Shown: positions 10,293-20,470 of the stretch, one piece after another
Layout of the letters: each line of letters begins with the position of its first letter
How positions within the stretch are numbered: position 1 is the first letter of the stretch
From: Peronospora farinosa
Taxonomy: Eukaryota; Oomycota; Peronosporomycetes; Peronosporales; Peronosporaceae
Reading direction: 5' to 3'
Length of the DNA: 64,000 bases
Assembly: GCA_947646735.1 (NCBI GenBank)
Contig: CANTFK010000921.1
Span: 124,001 to 188,000 of the forward strand
Program-made: the position numbers and the translations under genes
The notes under the pieces: generated by a model
Told to the model about the DNA's origin: nothing
The model's database searches: none
Seen by the model: only the letters and a program-made list of their open reading frames with translations

Positions 10293-10895
10293 CACAGTAC
10301 ACAATGCAAATTCAAGCCACACTCTTCTTTTGCAAGAGTACGAATGCTCAATGTTCAAAGTAGCCGATCCGAAGCAAACGACCGATACGCGATCCTGTAC
10401 GTGGTACACTCAGTACCCACCAAACCTTAAGATACGCAAAACAATTCTTGCGATGGTGCTGGATCAAGACGTTCGTTCGGGAAATTCATTTTTCGTGTAG
10501 AGGCTTGCTAGGCTCGTAAATAAGAATGCTTGGTGCTTCGTCTGCTTTAGTATCTTAATGAGCGAGGTATGCTATGCGGGTGTACAATCCAAGCGTACGT
10601 CAGCATAGCGTTGCAGAAAAAAGCGTCAGTTGCCAGTGCTTTAGAAACAACCTCATCTACCAGTGGCCTATAAAAAAACGTCAGATGCCGGTTGTCATTC
10701 CAAGATGGTGGCACTTTTGAATCTGTACGATCAAAAATGACCAGCGTTGCCAATGACGACAATGGCTGAGCCCACCACAAGTGTAAGCATCACTTTAGGT
10801 ATATCTACACTGTTGCAATCTCGCTTACATATCACAACATACACAAAACTGATCCGGAAGATGACCCCATCGTCGCTTCTTGACCCTATCGTTAG
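10293..10895. other. Flank of inverted repeat, no gene
   Basis: Contains the right copy of the 113-bp inverted repeat (10443-10555). The open frames at 10547-10780 (minus) and 10747-10929 (plus) show no recognisable features. Confidence 0.4.
10443..10555 (-). repeat. Inverted repeat, right copy (pairs with 6323-6435)
   Basis: Reverse complement of the 6323-6435 block, including the start-like reading MNFPNERLDPAPSQ on the minus strand. See the left copy for interpretation. Confidence 0.65.
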
Positions 10896-12989
10896 TGTAA
10901 CAGGGTATCTAGTTACACGTAAGCATTAAGTTATATACTTAATGTTTGGTCTAAAAGTATCTATGATTACTTTTGACCTGTCACTTGAATGCGATACACA
11001 AATGTGATCCACTCTCGTGAATGTAATATCCATTGATAAATTCACATGGGAAGAGATGACGCTAGTTGAAGCTAGGCATCGCGACGTCCCAGAAGAACGT
11101 CATTAGTGAGCTTAAATTTACATTTAAGCTCGCACGTCAGGATACGCTTCTAAAGAGTTATAAGCACTTTAGCGTCGTCTGCGATAAAAGCAATTTTGCA
11201 ATCGGCAGCGCGCTCATGCAAAAGGATGATAGCGACGTTGACCGTATCATTTCGTATCAGTCTCGGCTTTTGAAAGTCGCAGATCTGAATTACCCTGTGC
11301 ATGACAAGGAGCTACTTTCAATTAAGTATGCCCTTGTGAAGTTTCGGGTGCACCTCTTGGGCACCGAACCTTTTGTGGTTTATTCGGATCACGCATCACT
11401 GCGGACTGCTATAAATTCACCGCACCTCTCGCCTCGGATGACGAGATGGCTGACATTCTTCTCTGAATTTAATTTCAAAGCTGAATATAAGCCGGGTAAG
11501 TGAAATGTCTTGGCTGACGCGTTATCGCGCAGACCAGACTTCGAGGCAAGACACCAGGAAAGTGTGTCTCGTGCGAAAGCACAAGTTAAGTCGTCAACAT
11601 TGGCAGCCATGAAGGCCTACCATGTGACGAGCTCAATGGCCTCCAACATAAAGGAGTGATACAGTCAGGACGAACATTGTCGCCTGCTGTTGGATCATTT
11701 TGGTGGACGAAAGGTTATCCTTACGTCGCACCTCAAAGCGAAGTTAAATCGCTTTAGTTACAGTGATGGCATGTTATGGCATCAGCTGTCACCCTGTGAT
11801 CCCTTGAGAATCTATGTCCCTCATGACACAGATCGCAAGCTGATGATACTTCACGAGTGTCATGATGCGCCATCTAGTGGGCATCTGGGCCGTGAAAAGA
11901 CATTCTTACGAGTGTCAGAGGAATTTTGGTGGCCCCACCTATATCGGTGGGTGGCCAACTATATTCGCTCTTGTGAAGAGTGTCAGCGCATAAAGCCTGC
12001 ACCTTCAAACAGTGCGCCACTGAAGCCACTGCCGATTCCTACTGAATGCTGGAAGTCGGTCAGTTTGGACTTCAAGTTTGGCTTACCGCCTGACCATAAA
12101 GGCAGGACGGGGCTCGTCGTCTTTGTAGACAGATTAAGCACGATGGTGCATTTGGCACCATGTAGCACCAAGATCTCAGGAAAAGAGGCTGCCCTCTTGT
12201 TCCTGGATCATGTGTATCGACTACACGGGATGCCCGAGTCCATAGTATCGGACTGGGATCCGCGTTTTACGTCGGGTTTTTGGCGACATGTGTTTGAGCT
12301 ACTAGGTAGCAAGCTCCAGATGTCAACCGCTGATTATCCCCAGACCGATGGCCAAACAGAACGAGCCAATCGAGTCGTGGCGGCTGTGTTGCGTACAATA
12401 GCGACTCCCAAAGAATGGAGCAATCAATTGCCATTCGTGGAGTTCGCTATTAATAATAGTGTTCACGTCAGTACGGGTGAAACACCGTTTTACATTAACG
12501 GACTGTGTAATCCTCGAACGCTAGTCTTGTTTGTACGCAGCCCGAGTCTTAGTGGGGGAGGCCTCCTCACTTTGCTCGGTGCGAATGCTAAAAAGGGTCA
12601 AATTTTCCCTAGTGGCAATGCTAGTTTAGCAGTGATCACGACACCTATAGGTGTCACAGAGGAGGCACGATAAGAAATGCTTGTGCTTCTTGATGATGAC
12701 ACTATTGTGTTATCAACAGCGTCGACCCATGAACGACCTCTTGGAGGCGTCATAGGCGAGCTGGATGCTAAAAGCGTGAGCGACGCTCAGCGCTTTGTGG
12801 ATGAGCGATTAGCCATCACACGTAAAGTCCGTGACGCAATGGCAAGCGCACAAGACAAGCAAAATCAATATGCGGGCCAACATGGTCGCCAAAACAATGA
12901 ATACTCTAGTGTGGGGGACAAAGTGCTATTAAGTTCTGCTACCCTACCTAAACATGCACTTTCTGTACTACCTGGTGGTACTACTAAGC
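10896..12989 (+). mobile_element. LTR retrotransposon remnant A (Ty3/gypsy, same pol as element E)
   Basis: It begins TGTAAC and until about 11158 resembles a diverged version of the E-element LTR. It then jumps directly into the RNase H region of pol, so the rest of the LTR, gag, protease and RT are missing. From about 11162 to 12989 it is nearly identical to the reverse complement of about 34107-35930 in element E. The sequence is cut off at 12989 by insertion of element B; in element E the same frame continues past this point. Confidence 0.8.
11162..12985 (+). pseudogene. Element A pol fragment: RNase H, integrase, start of tail
   Basis: The RNase H portion (11162-11503) shows VVCDKSNFAIGSALMQ and DHASLRTAINSP. 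The integrase (11690-12673) shows the HHCC zinc-binding region (HECHDAPSSGH ... CEECQR), then a DDE core with the SDWDPRFTS block and the TDGQTERANR block. A tryptophan replaces the usual R in SDRDPRF. Stops interrupt the frame before the integrase and at 12671-12673; the latter TAA is also present in element E. The integrase C-terminal region is cut by element B. Confidence 0.85.
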
Positions 12990-13331
12990 TGTAATGGGCT
13001 ACATTACTTACATAGTTAACACAAATAAACAAATACATATGTAGACAGGTGCTGGGCCCGAATAGCGGGCACAGCGTGGTAATTTATTATTGGTCTCTTA
13101 TTGGGGGCCTAAAGTCCCAATATGGACCAATGATAAATCAACCTGAAATTATGTGGTTCCCGAAAGGCGGGAACACTGTCGTATTTATTACGACTAAAAT
13201 CCTCGTAATTAGTACGAATTAAAACCAAAATAAAAAATCAGAGTTAAATTTACTTAATAACTAGTACTTGGGCTTGAGTCTTCCTCGAGCGCGCGTGTAA
13301 GCTAGTGACGGTACGTTGTAGCCCCGTTACA
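12990..13331 (+). repeat. 5' LTR of element B
   Basis: Bounded by TGTAATGGG and CCCGTTACA. It has the same length (342 bp) as the solo LTR at 36958-37299, and most of it matches the partial 3' LTR at 20466-20775. Confidence 0.85.
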
Positions 13332-13333
13332 CC

Positions 13334-13342
13334 TGGTAGCAC
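13334..13342 (+). promoter_or_regulatory. Primer-binding site, element B
   Basis: TGGTAGCAC lies two bases after the LTR, complementary to a tRNA ending GTGCTACCA. The identical nonamer follows the 5' LTRs of C, E and F. Confidence 0.7.
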
Positions 13343-13357
13343 TTCGTAGTCCTTCCT

Positions 13358-14404
13358 ATGCCCGAGTTTGGGATGAGCGAATCGTCGTACTTTGACGCTC
13401 CAGATTTATTTCTGGAGCACGCGACCTTCCCCATCTTACTGGTGTTGAGTGGGATGCCCTTAATCGCCTCGCGGCGATATCGGGAGAGGCATTCGTTGCG
13501 TCGCTGATGAGATCAGCGACCCCTGACGCGCAACGTCTCGCCATAAATGCTTTTATGACACGCGAGCTCGCCGAATCCAACCGGCGAGGCTTAACTCTTC
13601 GCGTCCGTTAGTAATGAGGCCGTGAAGATGGAAACCTCCTCCTACTCTGGAGAATGTAAGGACCGGTTGTCGCTGAATCGGTGGTTCCGAGAAGTTGATA
13701 TCGCCATCGCCTCATGACTTCTTGAGGCACCCCAGGCGAAGGTCAACTTTCTTCTTTCCCGCCTCACCGGGAAGGCCAAGTAGTGGGCCCTTGGTAAGCT
13801 CGTTGTGAACGAGCACGCATTCCCCACCTTGGATACCATCCAGGACGATCTTCGTCTTGCTTTCGAGCCACCGCAAGCGGAGAAACTGGTGCGATCAAGA
13901 TTCCTGTCGATGCGACAAGGTAAAATGGCGATGAGCGACTACGTGCAGATGGCTAGGCATCTGGCGTCGTGTATTATCACGCACCCCATGTACATGTACA
14001 CTCAGGTGAATGTCTTTGTGGATGGTATGCGTGAGGGGCAGACCCGCTTATCGCTGGAGCGCGCCGAGCCTGCCACATTGGAGGAGGCATTTGCCATCGC
14101 AGTCCGTGAAGACTTTAGGGTCACAAAGGCATATGCCAAACTCTCGGTCGTCACCGTCCCCCGGCCTTCTGGTCCAGAACCTATGGAGATCGACGTGATT
14201 GAGTCGTCGGGTGACCGACGACGTGTCTTTCATCATAAGGGTGACGCTAGCACTGGGCGTCAAATAATTTGCTTTCGTTGTCGCAAGCCAGGACATCGCG
14301 CGGCTGAGTGCCGTGCGCCAGCGCCGATATCGGTGCAAGTAGTAGATGCCCATCATGAGGGTGCCGTACCGGCCGCACGTCCAAAAAAAGGTCGGGAACA
14401 GTAG
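13358..14404 (+). pseudogene. Element B gag
   Basis: The capsid-like region is visible ([28 protein letters not shown]), ending with a CCHC zinc knuckle [14 protein letters not shown] that binds RNA in virus-like particles. A TAG at about 13782 replaces the glutamate found in element C (GKAKEWALGK), and other shifts occur upstream, so the protein cannot be made whole. The frame closes with a TAG at 14402-14404, immediately before the protease frame in the same phase. Comparison with C suggests a small indel in the A-run near 14380. Confidence 0.8.
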
Positions 14405-15457
14405 GTGCAGGGCGCCCTACTGGTTAAAACGGAGATCCGGGTCCCCCGGTGGCAGGCCAATTTATTCAGTCCTCCTGCGCTACGCGCACGGTTAAATGCC
14501 ACCACTACGAGTGGTGATTCACGTCTGATTATTGTCAGTTTACATGTCGCCGGCGTCCGGCGACCTCTGCGAGTACTCCTGGACTCAGGAGCAACAACGA
14601 ATTTCTTTCGTGAATCTTGTTTATCGATGCTGCCTCCCAGCATTCAGGTCCGTGAGGGACCTGGACAAGTCGTCGTCAAGTTGGCTGACGGGAAACCACA
14701 CCGCGTATCGCGGCGCGAAGTGTCGTTGCCGTACACGTTTGATGGCTTTCGCAGTAATGATGATTTCTTGGTGATCGCGATGAATTATGCATTCGATTGC
14801 ATACTGGGCATGCCATGGTTGGCACGTTATAAGCCCCAGATCGACTGGTTAGCCAGATCAGTGAGACGTCGACGCAAGTTCGATGTCAGTGAAGTGTTTA
14901 CCCATCTCTTGGTATCTCCAAGTGACTGGCCGAACTTCACAGTCGTGGATCGTGAATCCACGACGCTGGCGGTGCACAGAGCGAGCGATGGCCCTCTATG
15001 CACTTCTTGTGCTGTTCTTCGAGACACAAGTGACAGTGACTCCTCGCTAGACAGCGAAGAGGGCGACGAGGGAGACGCGATCGAACAGGGGTTTCCGCGC
15101 GTCATAAACGTCGAACAGGGGTTCTCGCGCGTCATTAACGCGGTTGAACAGGGGTTCCCGCACTTAAATGCAGTGTATGAACCGGATTTCCCATCTGCAC
15201 CCATTGTGGTTGAGAAGGGGCTTCCAGAATGGCAATGTGACGACGAGCAAGAGCTCGCCAACGAGTGTGAAGTGGACGGACAGGAGTCTCCACGCGAGAG
15301 CATGATGGTCGGACAGGGGTTCCCATCATCACCCACTGTGGTCGAACCGAGGTTCCCACATGGGCACATTGTGGTTGAGCAGGGGCTTCCACACGAGTAC
15401 AACGTAAACGAACAGGAGTCCCCACGCGAGAGCATGATGGTCGAACCGGAGTTCTAA
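14405..15457 (+). pseudogene. Element B aspartic protease plus repeat-rich linker
   Basis: The N-terminal 170 residues are a retropepsin: the active site LLDSGATTNFF, then YAFDCILGMPWLARY, which matches the second conserved block of gypsy proteases. After about residue 215 the protein turns into an acidic, degenerate repeat with cores like VEQGFP and VEQGLP, reaching the stop near 15457 and continuing in non-coding form to about 15560. The protease should process Gag-Pol. The repeat has no known role and occurs in a different form at the same place in element C. Confidence 0.8.
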
Positions 15458-15728
15458 TCCTCACCCACTGTAGTCGAACCGAGGCTCCCACATGGGCAAA
15501 CTGTGGTCGAGCAGGGGCTCCCACACAGGTTTACAGCGGCCAAGCAGGAGCTCTCGCATCAAGTGTCGACTGTCGATTTTGGGGTACTCCCGTCCAGTGT
15601 TTCCGGCATCTTGGATGACGACATCCAGTGCCTAGACGGGGGGTTGATGGTTTATCACCTGACGTGATTCGCCAGATTCGAGTAGTGACTCGAAGCACGA
15701 TGGGGACAACAGCACCTAGAATTTAGCG

Positions 15729-16151
15729 TTGGAATGTGTCCACGCTATCGTTTACGTGGAAGGGAGTCAAAAAAGGCGCCAATATATCGAGGTCGAGAGT
15801 CCTCCACGTGATGCGTCTTCCATTACCAGCCTTCCAGGGCTTTCCTGGAAGCATTTCCTACGTGACCTTAAGGGAGGCACTGGGAAACAAGTGTGTCTAA
15901 TCACCAACGAGGTGGTTACCGTGGCAAACGAGGAGCATATGGCGCGTCCTCGAAGCGCTGAGCCGAAGTCAGCGCGTGAAGAAAGGTTTGCATCACAGTC
16001 GTGGGAGGCTCTGCGAGAGTCTGGCAAACCCGTCTACGACATTGCTCGTGAGTATGCAGACGTGTTCCCTGACAAGATCCCGGCTGAACTCCTGCGGACC
16101 GTGGTGTTCGGCACGAGATTGATCTCGTGCCAGGTTCGAAGTATTGTGTGA
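15729..16151 (+). pseudogene. Element B pol, region between linker and RT
   Basis: A 140-codon frame (VESPPRDASSITSLPGLSW, then REYADVFPDKIPAELL) leads into the RT. The last motif is the typical gypsy lead-in to RT. The frame shifts near 16127 into the RT frame. Homologous sequence in element C lies at about 24840-25170. Confidence 0.7.
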
Positions 16152-18049
16152 CACGGCAGTGGCCATTGCCTCGAGATCAAGTCGAAGCTATTGACGCATT
16201 TTTTGAAGGCCGCCGCAAAGCGGGTCATGTGCGGGAGAGTATCTCACCACATTCGAGTCCAAACTTCTGCGTGAAGAAGGCTACGGGAGGCTGGCGGATA
16301 GTGCATGCGTTCAATAAGTTGAATGATGCCACTATTCCTGCGCAAACGCCAATTCCCAGGAAGGACATGGTGCTGAATTCCATGTCAGGAAGTGTCATCT
16401 TCAGTGCCATCGACTTGACCGATGGCTTTTACCAGATTCTGATGCGCCCGAGCGATATCCCACTCACCGCGGTGAGCACCCCGAGTGGCATGTTATGGGA
16501 ATGGCTGGTTATGTCACAAGGATTGGAGAACGCTCCGGCCACTTTCAATCGTATGGTGTCTCAAGTGTTGAGACCTCTTCGGAACTTTGCCCCAAGTTAT
16601 TTTGACGATATTTTCGTCCATAGTCGCGCCGAGGGCAACCTCAACGATGTCCAAGTTCACCTTCAACACCTGAAACAAGTGTTTCAAGCTATGCGGGACA
16701 ACAAGTTGTACGAGAATCTCAAGAAGTGTGTCTTTTGTGCACCGGAGATTCCGGTGTTGGGTTGCTATGCGAGTAAATCGGGAGTTCGAGCTGATCCAGA
16801 GAAGGTGTCGTCCATCTGTTCTTGGCCCACACCCAAGAATCCTACGGAGCTGCGCCAGTGGCTCGGCTTGGCTAATTATTTCCACAAGTATACGAAGGAT
16901 TATGCTGGTTCTATACAGCTTTTGTCGTCACTCTTGAAGAAAAACGCCACGTGGTTGTGGCGTCCCGAGCACCAAGCAGCCTTCGAAGCAGTGAAGAAGA
17001 GCCTGGAGTCAGCGCCAGTTCTGGTCCTACCAGACGACTCCAAGCCGTTCCACGTGGTTTGCGATGCCAGTGATTTTGCAATCGGTTTTGCCCTCATGCA
17101 ATTTAATGATGAGGGCCGTGAACGAGTCGTGAGTTACCAGTCGCAACAGATGAAGCCAGCTGAGAAGAATTATCCGGTTCAAGACAAGGAGTTATTAGCG
17201 ATGCGCTATGCACTCATCAAGTTTCGCGTGCATCTCCTTGGTGAACGTACATTTGCTTTGTACACCGATCATGCATCGCTGCGCACAGCGATGAAGAGCC
17301 CAAACCTGTCCCAACGGATGGCAAGATGGCTTTCATTCTTCTCTGAGTACAACTTCGTCGTGCATTACAATCCAGGCAAGACTAATATTCTCGATGACGC
17401 CTTGTCACGACGTCCCGACTACGATCCTCGGACTGCTCTGAGTCGTCAGGCTACTGATGACGAGGACGATGATGACCGATGTGCAATGTGTGTATCGCTG
17501 AACTTAATTCGGGTTACACCCGAGCCGTGTTTATTTGATGAGATCGTCGCAGCGTACAAGGGCGATTCAGATTACGCAGACATTACCGAGCATCTGCGTG
17601 CTCCCAGCGATGCTGCACTGGGAGCATTATCCCGAACCAAGCGCGACCACATTCGTCGATACAGTTTAGATGGCGATTCGCTTCTGTATAGCATCGACCA
17701 ATTCGATTCTCCTCGCACGGTGATTGTCAATGACATGGATTTGCGTGCAAGAATCATTCACGAGTATCACGATGCTCCTGCTGGCGGCCATTTAGGCCGC
17801 GAAAAGACTTTCGCGGCTGTGTCTCGAGACTTCTTCTGGCCCCACATGTATAAGTGGGTACGCAACTGGATCCGAACGTGCGAAATATGCCAGCGTGTGA
17901 AGCCATCTACATCGTCACAGGCTCCCTTGCGATCGTTGCCAATTGCAGCAGAGGCCTGGAGATCAGTTTCGATGGACTTCATCTTCGGCCTTGCGCCCGA
18001 TAGCCAAGCTCGGGCATCTTGGTCTTTGTTGACAGATTCATCAAGATGA
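16127..18049 (+). CDS. Element B reverse transcriptase, RNase H and integrase N-terminus
   Basis: This 640-codon frame contains RT (WRIVHAFNKLNDATIP, DLTDGFYQILM, and the catalytic box SYFDDIFVHS with D-D), then RNase H (FHVVCDASDFAIG, TDHASLRTAMKSP), then the integrase HHCC zinc finger (HEYHDAPAGGHLGRE ... CEICQR) and the first catalytic strand (SVSMDFIFGL). One RNase H site reads LDDALSRRPD where ADALSR is usual. A one-base loss near 18015 ends the frame inside the integrase; the remainder is at 18019-18465. All key RT and RNase H residues appear present. Confidence 0.85.
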   Translation: MPGSKYCVTRQWPLPRDQVEAIDAFFEGRRKAGHVRESISPHSSPNFCVKKATGGWRIVHAFNKLNDATIPAQTPIPRKDMVLNSMSGSVIFSAIDLTDGFYQILMRPSDIPLTAVSTPSGMLWEWLVMSQGLENAPATFNRMVSQVLRPLRNFAPSYFDDIFVHSRAEGNLNDVQVHLQHLKQVFQAMRDNKLYENLKKCVFCAPEIPVLGCYASKSGVRADPEKVSSICSWPTPKNPTELRQWLGLANYFHKYTKDYAGSIQLLSSLLKKNATWLWRPEHQAAFEAVKKSLESAPVLVLPDDSKPFHVVCDASDFAIGFALMQFNDEGRERVVSYQSQQMKPAEKNYPVQDKELLAMRYALIKFRVHLLGERTFALYTDHASLRTAMKSPNLSQRMARWLSFFSEYNFVVHYNPGKTNILDDALSRRPDYDPRTALSRQATDDEDDDDRCAMCVSLNLIRVTPEPCLFDEIVAAYKGDSDYADITEHLRAPSDAALGALSRTKRDHIRRYSLDGDSLLYSIDQFDSPRTVIVNDMDLRARIIHEYHDAPAGGHLGREKTFAAVSRDFFWPHMYKWVRNWIRTCEICQRVKPSTSSQAPLRSLPIAAEAWRSVSMDFIFGLAPDSQARASWSLLTDSSR

Positions 18050-18465
18050 CACATCTAGTGCCTGTTCACGCTAAGATCATCGCGGCAGAGACCGCGGCGC
18101 ACCTTATTGACGCGGTGTTCCGTCATCATGGCCTTCCAGAAAATATTGTTTCGGACCGTGATCCGCGATTTACGTCCGCATTTTGGACGTCGCTTTTCGA
18201 GCTCCTCTGTACAAAACTGCTGATGTCGACTGCGGCCCATCCGGAAACGGATGGGCAGAACGAGCGCGTGAACCGGGTCCACGAAGACGTTCTTCGAAAA
18301 TACGCTACGTCATTCACAAGTTGGAGTGCATTTTCAACACTCGCTGAGTTCGCACTCAACAACGCCGTACACGCGTCAACAGGGCTGACGCCATTTTTTG
18401 TGATTTCAGGCTCGTCATCCTTGTGTTCCTACTCTCCTGGCCGTGGGGCGACCCACAACACCTAG
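18019..18465 (+). pseudogene. Element B integrase core, shifted frame
   Basis: It continues the integrase after the frameshift: LVFVDRFIKMTHLVP-like reading, SDRDPRFTSAFW and HPETDGQNERVNR, the D and E catalytic blocks. The frame breaks again around 18400-18480, where a run of 11 G follows. The integrase tail resumes at about 18809. Confidence 0.75.
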
Positions 18466-18808
18466 TGGCTCCACTCTGGGGGGGGGGGTAAAGGTGATAA
18501 TCAAGGATCGAGTGCAGCTCACGGTATTTTGAGCGCGAACGCAGTAACCCGACCCAAGACAAAGACGGCTACTTTGACGCCACCAGACGTGGCATTCCCA
18601 TTATCTTGATGGACTGCGCAGACATTGAATGACCCGTCTTTGGATAAGCGTTCACGTACTGCCAACTACGCGCCGATTAAGTCGGCGCGACATGGCTGTG
18701 TCGGAATTTATACTCCAACGTCAAACCATCACCCGGTTTGTACGAGACGCACTACAATCTGCGGTAGATCAATAGAAAGAGAACTCTGACAAACATGGCA
18801 GAAAGAAC

Positions 18809-19848
18809 ATGAGCAAGTTTGAGAAAGGTGATCGTGTATTATTATCGACGGAAGGTTTAAGGGATTCAGCTGACACTAACCTGGGCGCGAGTAAACTCGC
18901 GCCACGCTTAATCGGTCCATTTAAGGTTATGAAGGCAATCAGCGACGCTTATACACTCGACGCCCCCTCTTCACTGCGACTCCACCCGACATTCTATGTC
19001 GGGCGGCTGAAGGAATATCGTCCGGCTACGCTTCACGGTTTGGCTCCGATGCCGGCTTCAGTGGTCCGTAAGTCGATCGGCCCTCCCGTCGTGCTCGACG
19101 CGCCAATGACATGGGGCGCGGCCTCGATCCATCTGCACATGACCAAGCACCTGGCGCTCCAGAACCCTTATCCGTTCGAGCAGCTCACGGTTCGACTGCC
19201 GGTTCTCAATCGCAGTTTTCTCCGCCTGGGCAGCACGTTCACTGGCAGCCTCAGCCTCCAGCTGAGCATCGGCCGCTCTGCTCACGGCCTGACCAACATC
19301 GTCTTGGGCAACCAGGACGCCAGTATTACCATCGTGAAGGCCCTCCTCCGCTTGTTGATGCGGAGGGACAGGTACGCTGGATTGTATACCACATTGTGGG
19401 TCACGAGAACCCTACACAACCAGCACTGCTGTCGGCACATGAGAAGCGCGCGATTCCATCCGCGCGCAGGTACCGAGTACGTTGGCTTGGCTTCCCTCCC
19501 GAGCAGGATACATGGGAACCACGTTCCTCACTCCTTCGTGACGTTCCAGATGTGATTCAGTCGTATGAAGCCACGAAGTCGGGCTATTCCAATGCGAGCG
19601 AGCACGAGAACGCTCTCGTGACAAACGAGAGCGGTAAGGAGATCAGGTCGTCGAGAATGAGAACGATGACGCGAACGAGAATCGATGCCGTGATCGAGAA
19701 TGTCGCGGTGAATACATATCACGATTGCGAGGAGAGAATCGCGCAACTGGACGGGCAGGCAAACGTGTCGCTGCCCTGCGCTGATGATCCCGCGGAGATC
19801 GACTCCGCTGTCGCGAGTGGTGCTGCCAGCGAGGCGCACCACGAATAA
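18809..19848 (+). pseudogene. Element B integrase C-terminal domain and chromodomain
   Basis: Two overlapping frames give the integrase tail (KFEKGDRVLLST, LIGPFKVMKAISDAYTL, HPTFYVGRLKEY) and, in the next frame (19111-19848), a linker followed by a chromodomain (YRVRWLGFPPEQDTWEP, LLRDVPDVIQSYE). Chromodomains guide chromovirus integration to particular chromatin. A frameshift separates the two parts between about 19060 and 19110. The last 95 residues after the chromodomain are charged and poorly conserved. Confidence 0.75.
19058..19285 (-). CDS. Antisense coiled-coil ORF opposite the pol linker, element B
   Basis: The minus strand reads an Ala/Glu/Arg-rich heptad-like stretch (AEAASERAAQAEKTA, NRELLERIRVLERQVL). 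A similar frame lies opposite the same linker in element C (about 28180-28374). It could be a C-terminal part of the antisense gene, possibly joined by splicing, or just the mirror of a low-complexity sense linker. I treat it as tentative. Confidence 0.35.
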   Translation of the reverse strand: MSRAADAQLEAEAASERAAQAEKTAIENRQSNRELLERIRVLERQVLGHVQMDRGRAPCHWRVEHDGRADRLTDH

Positions 19849-20470
19849 CTGCACTTCTCCGTTCGCTCAGACTTCGCTCATACTTTGCAATCCAACTTCG
19901 TTCGCGATCACTGAGTGGACACTCAGCAATGTGTCGTCGCCATTCGTCATGGGTTGGACGTGGAGTCGAGTCACAAGACTGGCATCCTTCATTGACATGA
20001 ACGAAGCAGAGGCGGTCCTCATTCCGAGCATCCTCACACACTCTTTCGCGTAGCGCGCCGATGGAGTGATCGGAGCGAAGCTCCTCTCGATTGGCGAGCC
20101 ATAACTGAAAGCTACTACCATCCTCGAGCACACGATTCCAACGTTGGATGAAGGCACACCAAGAACGTTGTAGAGCTTCATGCTCGATTTAATCAAGACC
20201 TTTCCCGCGCAGTTTTCGAAATCGGCGGAAGTAGTCCCGCATCATGTCCAGTGAATCCGGAGCGTGAGCTCCGGACAAGTCGTACAGTGACCAAGGTATG
20301 AGTTGCCGCGCCATGATGCTAGTTGGTGCACTCCTGCTGATGGTGCTTGGGAGTGCTGCCAAATTAAATGTTGGGTCTACGGACATTGCTTGTTCGTTTG
20401 TGAGCGATGGGGTTTCGACAGCTGAGCACTCATGGTTGGTGAGTGCTGTCTTGAGAAGGGGGTGATGCAA
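19643..20470 (-). CDS. Conserved antisense ORF in element B (one in-frame stop)
   Basis: On the strand opposite to gag-pol, a frame runs from the 3' LTR edge to 19643, broken only by a TAA near 20189. It encodes a run with LYDLSG, MMRDYFRRFRKLRG, ALQRSWCAFI, a cysteine motif LCFVHVNEGCQSC, WIAKYERSLSE, and an Arg/Ser-rich tail (SRQRSRSPRDH). The opposite strand of element C carries the same protein. In the ten codons of ALQRSWCAFI four differ between the copies and all are synonymous. In WIA[K/R]YERSLSE six differ synonymously and one changes K to R. Most of it lies beyond the pol stop at 19848, so overlap does not explain the conservation. Function unknown; the tail resembles RNA-binding proteins. 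The true start is unsure (possible ATGs lie inside the frame). Confidence 0.7.

Noticed and set aside
14395..14410. TAG between gag and protease in B as a programmed readthrough signal
   Set aside because: Element C has an indel-shifted alignment here and no stop in the matching position, so a decay indel in the A-run is a simpler explanation.
14827..15435. 202-codon minus-strand frame with Cys/Ser repeats
   Set aside because: Mirror of the VEQGFP-type repeats of element B. It shows no signal beyond the repeat itself, and C has only a shorter equivalent frame.
15135..15524. 129-codon minus-strand repeat frame
   Set aside because: Same repeat array in another frame.
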